This document shows positions 26,485-35,900 of a stretch of 64,000 nt of DNA, piece after piece. The number at the start of each line of letters is the position of its first letter. The stretch's first letter is position 1. Source of the stretch: JBBKWU01 sp037969035 (GTDB lineage: Bacteria; Pseudomonadota; Alphaproteobacteria; Micavibrionales; Micavibrionaceae); the NCBI GenBank assembly GCA_037969035.1, contig JBBKWU010000012.1, positions 124,001-188,000 of the forward strand, given 5' to 3'. The notes under the pieces are model-generated. The model ran no database searches, was not told where the DNA came from, and saw only the letters and a list, made by a program, of their open reading frames with translations. The position numbers and the translations under genes were made by a program.

Positions 26485-27969
26485 ATGAACGGACAAGCAA
26501 AGCAACAACAGCAGGGCGGCAAGAAGCCTAAAACAGCCATTACGCCAACGCGTGAGGAAAACTTCCCTGAATGGTATCAGCAAGTCATTAAAGCTGCTGA
26601 TCTATCGGAAAACTCCCCTGTGCGCGGTTGTATGGTGATTAAGCCTTACGGTTATGCGCTGTGGGAGCATATACAGCGTGCTCTTGATGACATGATCAAG
26701 GATGCTGGCGTTCAGAATGCTTACTTCCCATTGCTTATCCCGATTGAGTTTCTTAGCCGTGAAGCCGAGCACGTTGATGGTTTTGCCAAAGAATGTGCGG
26801 TTGTGACGCATCATCGCCTTGAAAAAGGCGCTGACGGTAAGCTTGTTCCTGCGGAATCCGCGAAGCTTGAAGAGCCGTATATTATTCGTCCAACATCGGA
26901 AACAATCATTGGCGACTCCATGTCACGTTGGGTGCAATCCTATCGTGACCTGCCGATGAAGCTAAACCAGTGGTGCAACATCATGCGTTGGGAAATGCGT
27001 ACGCGTATGTTCTTGCGTACGTCTGAGTTTTTGTGGCAAGAGGGGCATAACGCCTTTGCTACTGCGAAAGAGGCCGAAGATGACGCGCGCAAAATGCTCG
27101 AAATCTATAAAAAGCTTTATGTCGACTTTCTGGCGATGCCGGGTGTCGACGGCATAAAAACTGCGGATGAACGCTTCCCTGGTGCGGTGAACAGCTACAC
27201 CTACGAAGTGATGATGCAGGACGGAAAAGCGTTGCAAGCCTGTACGTCGCACGATCTGGGAAGTAACTTTGCCAAATCATTCAATATTCAATATCAAGGC
27301 GAAGACGGTAACGTGCACCTTGCTCATACAACGTCATGGGGGCTTTCTACGCGCTCTGTCGGTGGTATGATTATGACGCATAGTGATGATGATGGCTTGA
27401 TTGCACCGCCACGTGTCGCGCCGTATCAGGTTACAATTATTCCTGTTGTTCGTGACGAGAGCGCCGCCGATGTTATGGCGTATTGCGCGAAAATTGCCGC
27501 CCAGCTCAAAGAAAAAGGTGTGCGCGTTCATTTGGATGACAGCGATGGTCGCACAGGTGATAAAATGTGGGCTTCCATTAAGAAAGGTGTGCCGCTTCGT
27601 GTTGAGGCTGGCCAGCGTGAGATGGAGGAGGGGCAAGTCACCCATACACGCCGTGACCTTGGCCGCGATTCAAAAACAACATGTTCTGTCGATGAATTTG
27701 TGAATACGGTTTCAAGCATTCTGGATGATATTCATAACAGCCTGCTCAAACGTGCTACTCATGAACTGAATGACCGTACTTATCAATTGCCAACACTTGC
27801 CGATGCGAAGGAGTTTTTTGCGAGCGGACAGACAGGCTTTGTTAAAATGGACGCGTCAATCCTTGATACTCCTGAATATGAAGAGATCAAGAAAGAGCAT
27901 TCCGTCTCGTCACGCTGTATCCCATTCGCGGATGGCGGCTCGAAGGTTATTATTGGGAAGTCCTATTAA
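26485..27969 (+). CDS. proS: prolyl-tRNA synthetase, archaeal/eukaryal type
   Basis: Charges tRNA-Pro. The class II motifs are of the archaeal/eukaryal type: EEPYIIRPTSETIIGDSMSR, RWEMRTRMFLRTSEFLWQEG and HTTSWGLSTRSVGGMIMTHS. The insertion domain of the long bacterial form is absent. At 494 residues it ends in a Tyr (GKSY), as is usual for this type, but the C-terminal zinc-ligand Cys are mostly lost: only SSRCIPF keeps one. Most alphaproteobacteria carry a different ~440-residue bacterial form at this locus. It overlaps lolC in TAATG. Confidence 0.93.
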   Translation: MNGQAKQQQQGGKKPKTAITPTREENFPEWYQQVIKAADLSENSPVRGCMVIKPYGYALWEHIQRALDDMIKDAGVQNAYFPLLIPIEFLSREAEHVDGFAKECAVVTHHRLEKGADGKLVPAESAKLEEPYIIRPTSETIIGDSMSRWVQSYRDLPMKLNQWCNIMRWEMRTRMFLRTSEFLWQEGHNAFATAKEAEDDARKMLEIYKKLYVDFLAMPGVDGIKTADERFPGAVNSYTYEVMMQDGKALQACTSHDLGSNFAKSFNIQYQGEDGNVHLAHTTSWGLSTRSVGGMIMTHSDDDGLIAPPRVAPYQVTIIPVVRDESAADVMAYCAKIAAQLKEKGVRVHLDDSDGRTGDKMWASIKKGVPLRVEAGQREMEEGQVTHTRRDLGRDSKTTCSVDEFVNTVSSILDDIHNSLLKRATHELNDRTYQLPTLADAKEFFASGQTGFVKMDASILDTPEYEEIKKEHSVSSRCIPFADGGSKVIIGKSY

Positions 27970-29210
27970 TGTTCTCACCGTTTGAACGCATGGTCGCAGG
28001 CCGCTACTTAAGATCCCGCAAGCAAGAGGGGTTTGTGTCTGTTATTGCGACCTTTTCGTTTCTTGGCATTATGCTGGGCGTTGCAACGCTGATTATTGTG
28101 ATGTCTGTGATGAACGGTTTCCGTCAGGAATTGATCACTCGTATTCTTGGTCTGAACGGTCATATCAATGTTTACAGCACATCTGGGCGGATTGATGATT
28201 ATGACGTCCTTGCTATTAAAATGCTCGGCATTGATGACGTTGAACACGCCTTCCCGATGATAGAGAGCCAAGCGCTCATGTCGATTGGCGGCGCGTCAAG
28301 CGGCGTTATCGTGCGCGGTATGCAGCAACAAAGCCTTCTACAAAAACCGATCTTGTCCGAAGCCATCATCGCGGGAAATGTCAGTGATTTCGTGGATAAT
28401 AAAATTGCCATCGGCAGTGAAATAGCCAAGCGTTACCGTTTGACCGTTGGTGATAGTGTCACATTGATTTCACCGCAAGGAAAAGCAGGGCCGTTTGGTA
28501 TGATGCCCCGTTCGCGCGCCTATGAGGTGGGGATCATATTTGATGTCAGTATGTATGAATATAATAGCGGCTTTGTCTTTATGCCGTTGAAATCGGCGCA
28601 GGTGTTTTTTCAGTATCCTGATGCCGTGACGGCCTTGGAGATTATAACGAAGAACCCCGCACAAATGGACAATGCTCATGCGGCAATTGTCGCGCTTGCG
28701 CCTGAATTTTATAATGTTCGTGATTGGCGGGATATGAACGGCAGTTTCTTTAACGCGTTACAGGTCGAGCGCAATGTGATGTTCTTGATCTTAACGATGA
28801 TTATTTTGGTCGCGGCGTTTAACATTATTTCGTCGATGATTATGCTCGTAAAAGATAAAGGGCAAGACATTGCCATTATGCGCACGATGGGTGCCACGCG
28901 CCGCAATATGCTGAAGATATTTATGCTGACGGGTGCAAGTATTGGCTTTATGGGAACGGCCTTTGGTGCCGCCGCAGGAATTGCATTTGCCACAAACATT
29001 GAAAGCATCCGTCGTTGGCTTGAGGGCATGACAGGCACCGAGCTTTTTTCTGCTGAAATCTACTTTCTTTCCAAATTGCCCGCCGTTGTTGAATGGCATG
29101 AAGTGATAACCGTTATTGGGATTGCGTTTACGCTTTCGATATTGGCAACGCTTTATCCAGCATGGCGCGCTGCGCGTTTAGACCCTGTGGAGGCACTTCG
29201 TTATGAATAA
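27969..29210 (+). CDS. lolC: lipoprotein-releasing system permease
   Basis: Inner-membrane part of the Lol exporter that moves lipoproteins toward the outer membrane. The N-terminus (ERMVAGRYLRSRKQEGFVSV) and first helix (SFLGIMLGVATLIIVMSVMNGF) are typical. A periplasmic domain covers about residues 50-270, then three helices with the FtsX pattern KDKGQDIAIMRTMGATRRNM. 413 residues. Only one permease gene is present, so it may act as a homodimer or LolC/E hybrid with LolD. Confidence 0.93.
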   Translation: MFSPFERMVAGRYLRSRKQEGFVSVIATFSFLGIMLGVATLIIVMSVMNGFRQELITRILGLNGHINVYSTSGRIDDYDVLAIKMLGIDDVEHAFPMIESQALMSIGGASSGVIVRGMQQQSLLQKPILSEAIIAGNVSDFVDNKIAIGSEIAKRYRLTVGDSVTLISPQGKAGPFGMMPRSRAYEVGIIFDVSMYEYNSGFVFMPLKSAQVFFQYPDAVTALEIITKNPAQMDNAHAAIVALAPEFYNVRDWRDMNGSFFNALQVERNVMFLILTMIILVAAFNIISSMIMLVKDKGQDIAIMRTMGATRRNMLKIFMLTGASIGFMGTAFGAAAGIAFATNIESIRRWLEGMTGTELFSAEIYFLSKLPAVVEWHEVITVIGIAFTLSILATLYPAWRAARLDPVEALRYE

Positions 29211-29940
29211 GCCTATGCCGCAACAGCCGCCTAATGTGAAAACTGTGAACCGCCTTGACCAAAGCAAAAAAGTTTTGCGCGCGGAGGGTCTGGAAAAGAC
29301 ATTTACCCAAGGTGGACAAAGCCTAACGGTTTTACACGATCTAAGCCTCTCGATTGAAAAGGGCGAAATGGTTGCACTTGTGGGGCCGAGTGGCTCTGGT
29401 AAATCAACGCTCCTACAAATGGTTGGTTTGCTTGATCAACCGACAAGCGGGCGCATTATGATTGCTGGTAAAGACGCCAGCCAAATGAATGATCAAGAGC
29501 GCACAGCCTTGCGCCGTGATTATATCGGTTTTGTGTATCAATACCATTATCTACAGCCTGAATTTTCAGCACTTGAGAATGTGATCTTGCCGCAAATGAT
29601 TAAAGGTAAGAAAAAGAAAGAGGCCAAAGTGCGTGCGGAGTCTTTACTCACCGCTCTTGGGCTTTCGCACCGTCTTACGCATCGTCCTGCACGGTTATCA
29701 GGTGGCGAACAACAACGTGTGGCAATTGCCCGCGCATTGGCAAACAGCCCGCGACTATTGCTTGCCGATGAACCAACAGGGAACCTTGACCCTGAAACAT
29801 CTGCTGATGTCTTTGAAATACTGATCGAACTCGTCCGTCAATCTGGTATTGGAGCGATGATCGCGACGCATAACATTGATCTTGCCATGCAAATGGATAG
29901 AGTGTTAAAAGTAGAAAATGGCCGCTTAAGCAGCTACTAA
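29203..29940 (+). CDS. lolD: lipoprotein-releasing system ATP-binding protein
   Basis: ABC ATPase partner of the LolC permease. Walker A is GPSGSGKST (about residues 64-72), the signature LSGGEQQRVAIARAL and Walker B LLLADEPTGNLD, followed by the H-loop ATHN. It overlaps lolC by 8 bases. The ~28-residue N-terminal extension before the ABC domain is polar. 245 residues. Confidence 0.95.
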   Translation: MNKPMPQQPPNVKTVNRLDQSKKVLRAEGLEKTFTQGGQSLTVLHDLSLSIEKGEMVALVGPSGSGKSTLLQMVGLLDQPTSGRIMIAGKDASQMNDQERTALRRDYIGFVYQYHYLQPEFSALENVILPQMIKGKKKKEAKVRAESLLTALGLSHRLTHRPARLSGGEQQRVAIARALANSPRLLLADEPTGNLDPETSADVFEILIELVRQSGIGAMIATHNIDLAMQMDRVLKVENGRLSSY

Positions 29941-29965
29941 ACAAAAAAATACAGGGAATAAAAAA

Positions 29966-30235
29966 ATGTTTCACCGCACTGATCCAAAAAAAATAAACGC
30001 TGAAAAGTTAGAAGAAACACTAGATACTTTAAAATTGATAGAAAAAAAAGTAGATAGCATGCCAAGCAAAAAACAGTTTGCGGTTATGGCATTCTGTATC
30101 GCGATTGTTGTTCCGCCCGTCACACTGGGAATTATTACGAGCTTTAATGAATCTGCCCGCAATTCCTTCTATGAAATGCTTGGTATCTCACAAACAGAAA
30201 AACCAGAGCAATCAGCACCAGCTTTAAAACATTAA
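29966..30235 (+). CDS. hypothetical single-helix membrane protein, 89 aa
   Basis: An unrecognised small protein. Residues 1-35 are charged and helical (KKINAEKLEETLDTLKLIEK), about 39-61 form one hydrophobic helix, and the end is polar. CAGGGA lies 10 bases before the ATG. It follows lolD by 25 bases and may ride on its transcript. Its layout, a charged rod then a helix, recalls the 77-aa protein after nuoH but without clear sequence identity. Confidence 0.65.
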   Translation: MFHRTDPKKINAEKLEETLDTLKLIEKKVDSMPSKKQFAVMAFCIAIVVPPVTLGIITSFNESARNSFYEMLGISQTEKPEQSAPALKH

Positions 30236-30246
30236 GTTAACGCGTT

Positions 30247-30579
30247 TTATTTTTTAGGTTTTTGTGTCGGTGAGTAAGAGCTACTCTCCATAATATCATT
30301 TGATACCGCATTCAACGCAGATGTCACGATTTGTCCGATGGATGCATTGCTGTCTGGTGCTATAGCTAGTGCTGTCGTTTGTCCGTGAACAACAAGCTTT
30401 GCTGAAATAGGGCCTGAAAGAATGTCAAATGACGGCACCTTTGTATCAGGCACAAATGCCACGATTTGATCGTCGGTAAAGCCATTCTCTTTAACAACAG
30501 CCATACCAATAAAGGCTTCAGGAAGAAGTTTTTCTGCTGCGGCAATGCTATTTGTGTAAATGTTCATTTGGCTCTCCAT
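30247..30579 (-). CDS. hypothetical protein, 110 aa
   Basis: An unrecognised soluble protein. ATG 30579 is given; the in-frame ATG at 30567 has GGAGAG 4-5 bases upstream and may be the true start (MNIYTNSIAAAEKLLPEAF). It is read against lolD and dnaE, 4 bases after the stop of the neighbouring minus-strand gene, so both are likely one transcript. The sequence alternates short helices and strands (AKLVVHGQTTALAIAP); no motif recognised. Confidence 0.6.
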   Translation of the reverse strand: MESQMNIYTNSIAAAEKLLPEAFIGMAVVKENGFTDDQIVAFVPDTKVPSFDILSGPISAKLVVHGQTTALAIAPDSNASIGQIVTSALNAVSNDIMESSSYSPTQKPKK

Positions 30580-30583
30580 CTCT

Positions 30584-30982
30584 CTAGTTCCTGATAACCA
30601 AGCTGAGGTTATGCATTATTTTTTCTTGATTGTAGCGCGTAATCACAAAGACTTTGTTAAGATTGGCAAAATCATGCACGTCATTCGCGGGAATAACACT
30701 TCCCAACTCAGCAACCGAGCCACTTTTTTGAACCAAATCAAGCTTGTTGGCATGCACATCCCATTCAATCCAGCCCAAAACATCTTTGAAATCATAATCA
30801 ATCGAGATAATAACGCGGTCATGATCACGTAAAACAACAATATCCGCGTCAATGCGCCCGTTTACACCTATATTTGTAGGCTCCTCAGCAGGCTTGGCTG
30901 GGCGCGCAACATTCACGGCATTTTTATTGGAGAAGCCGAGTAGTGGTTTGATTTTATTTAATAATTTTGAAATTAAATTCAT
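30584..30982 (-). CDS. hypothetical protein, 132 aa
   Basis: An unrecognised soluble protein. The frame is open to 31051; I prefer the ATG at 30980-30982 (MNLISKLLNKIKPLLGF) because the upstream 23 residues are Cys/Arg/Ser-rich and unlike a protein start. The middle is beta-rich (IVVLRDHDRVIISIDYDFKD). It lies upstream of, and in line with, the 110-aa gene. Both stand between lolD and dnaE on the opposite strand. Confidence 0.6.
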   Translation of the reverse strand: MNLISKLLNKIKPLLGFSNKNAVNVARPAKPAEEPTNIGVNGRIDADIVVLRDHDRVIISIDYDFKDVLGWIEWDVHANKLDLVQKSGSVAELGSVIPANDVHDFANLNKVFVITRYNQEKIMHNLSLVIRN

Positions 30983-31075
30983 ATGAACAATTCTCTGAGA
31001 GCTGCAACGCCGTGCGCAAGATAGAAAGGACGTTTGAAATTTTCTGGACAACAGGGATTCTATAGAGATTCACTG

Positions 31076-31104
31076 TTGATTGCAGGGGAATGCAACAATA
31101 TGAT
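31076..31104 (+). promoter_or_regulatory. promoter of dnaE
   Basis: TTGATT (31076-31081), 17-base spacer, TATGAT (31099-31104), about 27 bases before the dnaE ATG. Confidence 0.65.
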
Positions 31105-31130
31105 TAGAACATATTTCAGAGGATTAATCT

Positions 31131-34100
31131 ATGCGTTTTGAAGACGGCTTTGTGCACCTGCATCTTCATTCGGCCTTTTCATTGGCTGAAGGTGCTATCC
31201 GTACCAAAGACATTATCGAGCTGTGCAATAAATTTGATATGCCTGCTGCGGCGGTTACGGACACAAACAACCTGTTTGGCGCGTTGGAGTTTGCACAAGC
31301 AGGAAGCAAGAGCGGCATTCAACCTATCATCGGTTGTCAGGTTGATGTTGGTCACGAATACCACCAACTTGTCTTGCTCTGCCAAAGTGAGGCGGGCTAT
31401 CGCAATCTTTGTAAAATCATCAGCGATGCCTTTATGGAAGGTGACCCCGCACAAAAACCGCACACGACAATAGAAGCGCTCACCAATCATGCAGAAGGGT
31501 TGATTTGCCTGTCTGGTGGCTCAAAAGGTGCCATCAATCAATATCTGGCGCATAACCAGAAAAAACCTGCCGAAGAAAGCCTAAAGCGTTTAAAGAAGAT
31601 ATTCGGTGATCGTTTCTATATAGAGCTACAACGCCATGGCTGGCCTGAGGAAGATCAAGTAGAGCCTGCGCTTATTGATCTGGCCTATAAACACGAAATT
31701 CCACTGGTCGCGACCAATGACTGTTACTTCCCCAAGCAAAGCATGCACGAAGCCCATGATGCGCTGCTTTGTATTGCCGAAGGGCGCTACGTCACAGAAT
31801 CAGACCGCCGCACCGTCACGCCTGAGCATTACTTCAAATCCGCGCGGGAGATGAAAGAGCTTTTCTCCGATATCCCCGAAGCTATTAAAAATACAATTGT
31901 GATTGCACAACGCTGTCATTTTGTTCTTGAAGCTGTTCCGCCGATGTTGCCTAAGTTTGAAACAGACAGTAGCCGCACCGAAAACGAAGAAATGAAGGAG
32001 CAATCCGAAAAGGGGCTTCAATGGCGTTTGGATAATTTTGTCTTCACCAAAAATATGGATGAAGCAAAGAAAGCTGAAATCACCAAAGAATATCAAGATC
32101 GCTTGGCGTTTGAGTTAAATGTTATCAGTGAAATGGGTTTTCCCGGTTACTTCCTAATCGTTTCTGATTTTATTAAATGGGCGAAAGAACAAAAAATTCC
32201 CGTTGGCCCAGGTCGTGGGTCTGGTGCTGGCTCACTTGTGGCGTGGTCACTTAAAATTACAGACCTTGACCCGATTGATCTTGGCCTGCTGTTCGAGCGG
32301 TTTTTGAACCCTGAACGTGTGTCCATGCCTGACTTTGATATCGACTTTTGCCAAGACCGCCGCGAGGAGGTCATAAGATACGTACAGGATAAATACGGCC
32401 ATGACCGTGTAGCGCAAATCATTACATTCGGTAAGCTGCAAGCCCGCGCTGTTGTACGTGATGTCGGGCGTGTCCTGCAAATGCCGTATGGGCAGGTGGA
32501 TCGCATTTCAAAGATGATCCCGTCCAACCCTGCCGCGCCCGTCACGCTTCAAGAAGCCCTTATTCAAGATGAGGAGCTTCGCAACGCACGCCGTAATGAC
32601 GAAAGCACCGATAAGCTCATCACACTCGCGCTACAACTTGAGGGGCTTTACCGCCACGCATCAACTCACGCGGCGGGTGTTGTTATTGGTGATCGTCCGT
32701 TGCATGAGCTTGTGCCACTTTATCGTGATCCGCGCTCTGACATGCCTGTGACGCAGTTCAACATGAAATATGTTGAACAAACAGGGCTTGTGAAGTTCGA
32801 TTTCTTGGGTCTTAAAACCATGACCGTTATCCAAAAAGCAGTGGATATGATTAAAGAAACCAAAGGCGAAGACATTGATATTTTGCGCGTGCCCTTAGAC
32901 GATCAGGCAACGTACGATCTTATGTCCACAGGTGATACGGTCGGCGTGTTCCAGCTTGAGAGTGCAGGGATGCGCGATGCGATGAAACGTATGAAGCCCA
33001 ACCGCTTCGAAGATATTATCGCGCTTGTTGCGCTTTATCGTCCGGGTCCGATGGATAACATTCCGACCTATATTGACCGTAAATTCGAGCGTGAAGTGCC
33101 TGATTATATGCATGAAAAGCTCAAGCCTTATCTTGAGGAAACATACGGCATCATGATCTATCAGGAACAGGTCATGCAAGCGGCGCAGGCACTTTCGGGT
33201 TACTCACTCGGTGCTGCGGATTTACTGCGGCGGGCGATGGGTAAGAAAATCCAGTCCGAAATGGATGAGCAACGCGAAATGTTTATGAAGGGCGCAAAAG
33301 AACATAATAATGTTCCCGAAGCCAAATCATCTGAAATCTTCGATCAAATAGCAAAATTTGCGGGCTATGGCTTTAACAAATCCCACGCGGCGGCTTATGC
33401 GCTGATTGCGTATTGGACGGGCTGGCTCAAGGCTAATTACCCGTCTGAATTTATGGCGGCCTCGATGACGCTTGATATGGGCAACACCGAAAAACTCGCT
33501 ATTTTCAAACAAGACCTTGATCGCTTGGGTATTCCGCTGTTGCCTCCTGATATTAATGAATCCATTCCCACATTCCGCGTGGGTGATGATGGTGTTAAAA
33601 TTCATTACGCGCTTGCCGCGCTCAAAGGTGTTGGCGCACAAGCCATGCAAAATCTAGTCACAGAGCGCAGTGAAAACGGCCCATTCAGCAGCTTAAATGA
33701 TCTTGCAAAACGGATTGATACAAAGAGCATGAACAAGCGCCAATATGAGCGCCTTGCCGCATCTGGCGCGTTTGATAGCCTTCATCCTGACCGTGCGCAA
33801 GCCTATCAAGCAGGGGAGACTTTGCTTAAATATGCACAAACCCAAGCCGAAGAACGCGAAAGTGGGCAGGTTAATTTATTCGGCGGTGGTAATGAAAATA
33901 CTTCTGATGAGCACGGCTTTGAAATGCCTGATGCTGAAAAATGGGACCCGCTGGAAACGTTGAAATTTGAGTTTGATGCGGTCGGATTTTATCTGTCAGC
34001 ACACCCGCTTGATAGCAAAAAAGAACAGCTTGAACGCTTAGACATTGTGCCGTTTATGGAGATCGAAGAAAAACTATCCAATCGCTCACAAATCGCCGTC

Positions 34101-34577
34101 AGCATGGCGGGTGTCTTGATCAAAAAACAAATCAAAGTATCGCCGAAATCAGGCAATAAATACGCGTTTTTACAATTGTCGGACTCATCGGGTGTTTACG
34201 AGGTCGTGCTGTTTTCCGAATTGCTTGCGCGCACGAATGAACAGCTTATCGCTGGCGAGACAATGCTGCTCAAGGTTGTGGCGGAACAAAAAGAAGATCA
34301 AATCCGTTTTACCGTTCAAAATATCCAACCGCTTGAACTTGCGCTTTCGAAAAAGGTAAAAGAAATCCATATTTATATTAGCAGCGCCAAAGCGATGCCG
34401 AAGTTAAAAGAGTGCCTCGATCTTGGTGGGCGCGGCCCTGCGGATGTGAAGTTGATGATTGACGTAAGCCCCCGTGATATGGCGGAGGTTATATTAGAAG
34501 GCTCATGGACATTATCTGCACAGGCACGCAGCCAGATGCTAAAACAAGACGGTATCGAAAGCATTCAAGAGCTTTAA
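31131..34577 (+). CDS. dnaE: DNA polymerase III alpha subunit
   Basis: The replicative polymerase. The PHP domain starts at the N-terminus (H9-L-H11-L-H13-S). The polymerase active site has GPGRGSGAGSLVAWSL and the catalytic Asp pair D401 and D403 in MPDFDIDF. Helix-hairpin-helix and OB regions follow after residue ~790. A clamp-binding motif QVNLF is visible at 913-917. 1148 residues, standard DnaE1. GAGGA precedes the ATG by about 7 bases. Confidence 0.97.
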   Translation: MRFEDGFVHLHLHSAFSLAEGAIRTKDIIELCNKFDMPAAAVTDTNNLFGALEFAQAGSKSGIQPIIGCQVDVGHEYHQLVLLCQSEAGYRNLCKIISDAFMEGDPAQKPHTTIEALTNHAEGLICLSGGSKGAINQYLAHNQKKPAEESLKRLKKIFGDRFYIELQRHGWPEEDQVEPALIDLAYKHEIPLVATNDCYFPKQSMHEAHDALLCIAEGRYVTESDRRTVTPEHYFKSAREMKELFSDIPEAIKNTIVIAQRCHFVLEAVPPMLPKFETDSSRTENEEMKEQSEKGLQWRLDNFVFTKNMDEAKKAEITKEYQDRLAFELNVISEMGFPGYFLIVSDFIKWAKEQKIPVGPGRGSGAGSLVAWSLKITDLDPIDLGLLFERFLNPERVSMPDFDIDFCQDRREEVIRYVQDKYGHDRVAQIITFGKLQARAVVRDVGRVLQMPYGQVDRISKMIPSNPAAPVTLQEALIQDEELRNARRNDESTDKLITLALQLEGLYRHASTHAAGVVIGDRPLHELVPLYRDPRSDMPVTQFNMKYVEQTGLVKFDFLGLKTMTVIQKAVDMIKETKGEDIDILRVPLDDQATYDLMSTGDTVGVFQLESAGMRDAMKRMKPNRFEDIIALVALYRPGPMDNIPTYIDRKFEREVPDYMHEKLKPYLEETYGIMIYQEQVMQAAQALSGYSLGAADLLRRAMGKKIQSEMDEQREMFMKGAKEHNNVPEAKSSEIFDQIAKFAGYGFNKSHAAAYALIAYWTGWLKANYPSEFMAASMTLDMGNTEKLAIFKQDLDRLGIPLLPPDINESIPTFRVGDDGVKIHYALAALKGVGAQAMQNLVTERSENGPFSSLNDLAKRIDTKSMNKRQYERLAASGAFDSLHPDRAQAYQAGETLLKYAQTQAEERESGQVNLFGGGNENTSDEHGFEMPDAEKWDPLETLKFEFDAVGFYLSAHPLDSKKEQLERLDIVPFMEIEEKLSNRSQIAVSMAGVLIKKQIKVSPKSGNKYAFLQLSDSSGVYEVVLFSELLARTNEQLIAGETMLLKVVAEQKEDQIRFTVQNIQPLELALSKKVKEIHIYISSAKAMPKLKECLDLGGRGPADVKLMIDVSPRDMAEVILEGSWTLSAQARSQMLKQDGIESIQEL

Positions 34578-34629
34578 ATCTTATCATCCTCACATAGACA
34601 TCGCTCTAAAAACTATATATAAAAGCTCC

Positions 34630-35769
34630 ATGACAGATTTCATGAAAGTATGGTCGGTATCCGAAAAAGACTTTCCACACGATGGAAATTCATCGGAAAA
34701 GCTTGCCTTTTGTTTGCGTTACGCCATTTTGGCGCCATCGACGTATAACACCCAGCCATGGTTTTTTAAGATAGAAGATAACACCGCGCGTATTTATGCC
34801 GATCGCCGTCATGCGTTGCCTGTAATTGACCCTGATGACCGTGAACTTGTGCTGGCTTGTGCGGCGGCACTTTATAATTTGCGCATTGCTGTGCGTGCGT
34901 TTGGCTATAGCGAGACTACGGAATTACTGCCCGATGAAAACAATTCTGATCTGATAGGGCGCGTTAAAATTGGTGAAAAACTCAAAGAAATAGACGAAAA
35001 CGACCGCCTTCTGTTTAAAGCCATAAGCAAGCGTCACCTTAATTTAGGCAGCTTTTCTGAGCGCATAGTTCCCGAAAAAAGCCTCGAAGCCCTACAATCA
35101 GCCGCCAAACAAGAAAACGCGTGGCTTCACATATGTTCAGAAGCCGAGCGTAAAATCGTTCTGCGCATGGTTGCCCAAGCCGATCAAATTCAAAACAGCA
35201 ACAAACATTTCCGCCGTGAGCTTGCCTCATGGGTGAACCAACGCCGTAACATTAGCGGTGATGGTATGCCTTATCTTGGGCTTGATTACTCGGATGTAAT
35301 GGACAGCCTGTCACCAAGCATTGCGCGACGTTTTGAAAATGACACGAAGAAGCCTGCCAATGATGAGGAGCTGTTTAACGGCTCACCACTTATCGCTGTA
35401 CTTGGCACGAAAACAGGCGTGGATATCGAACGCGTTTATGCGGGGCAAGCCATGATGCGTGTTCTTCTGCAAGCTGAATGCGAAGGCTTGGCTGTTTCAA
35501 CGCTAAATCAGCCTGTCGAAGTGCCTGAATTGCGCCTTTGTCTGCATGATGAGTTGGAGCAGCAAGGCAGGGCACATATGATCCTACGGATCGGCTATGG
35601 CACAAAACCTGTATTGGGCCCACGCCGCATGTTGTCATCTTGCCTTGAAACGGCAGGAAAGCAAGCTTCAGCACTCGAAAGCGACGTTGCATTACTAAAA
35701 ACAGCTAAAAAGCCCGTTTTTGGCAAATTCCGTAACCTTTTCCTTGCAAATAAGTCCAAAAAATTATAG
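34630..35769 (+). CDS. Acg-like nitroreductase-family flavoprotein
   Basis: A 379-residue protein of the nitroreductase fold with two weakly similar halves, as in the Acg/Rv2032 group. The flavin motif is RYAILAPSTYNTQPW (about residues 30-44); the second half has YAGQAMMRVLLQAECEGLAV and GYGTKPVLGPRR. Acg relatives may bind FMN and have been linked to dormancy or stress; substrate unknown. It stands between dnaE and rpsB, each with its own direction-matched spacing. A specific function cannot be given. Confidence 0.75.
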   Translation: MTDFMKVWSVSEKDFPHDGNSSEKLAFCLRYAILAPSTYNTQPWFFKIEDNTARIYADRRHALPVIDPDDRELVLACAAALYNLRIAVRAFGYSETTELLPDENNSDLIGRVKIGEKLKEIDENDRLLFKAISKRHLNLGSFSERIVPEKSLEALQSAAKQENAWLHICSEAERKIVLRMVAQADQIQNSNKHFRRELASWVNQRRNISGDGMPYLGLDYSDVMDSLSPSIARRFENDTKKPANDEELFNGSPLIAVLGTKTGVDIERVYAGQAMMRVLLQAECEGLAVSTLNQPVEVPELRLCLHDELEQQGRAHMILRIGYGTKPVLGPRRMLSSCLETAGKQASALESDVALLKTAKKPVFGKFRNLFLANKSKKL

Positions 35770-35805
35770 AACACACATGCTTATAAAAGCATATTTAAAT
35801 CCACA

Positions 35806-35893
35806 TGCGGGAATTGGCCGTTATTATAAGGCCGTCCGGTGTTTCGATAGGTTTCGAAATCACGTCCCGCAGAGGTCTAACCGGAAAAGGAAA
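35806..35893 (+). promoter_or_regulatory. structured leader of rpsB
   Basis: The 131 bases before rpsB can fold: TGCGGGA (35806-35812) pairs perfectly with TCCCGCA (35865-35871), and GGCC (35816-35819) with GGCC (35830-35833). An alternative pairing CCGGT (35836-35840) / ACCGG (35880-35884) ends next to the ribosome site AAAAGGA (35885-35891). Leaders that mediate feedback by S2 are known in other bacteria; such control here is inference. Confidence 0.45.
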
Positions 35894-35900
35894 ACCGACT

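Noticed and set aside
35805..35900. N-terminal extension of S2 from ATG 35805
   Set aside because: The extra 32 residues are unlike S2, the region folds as a leader, and AAAAGGA serves the ATG at 35901.
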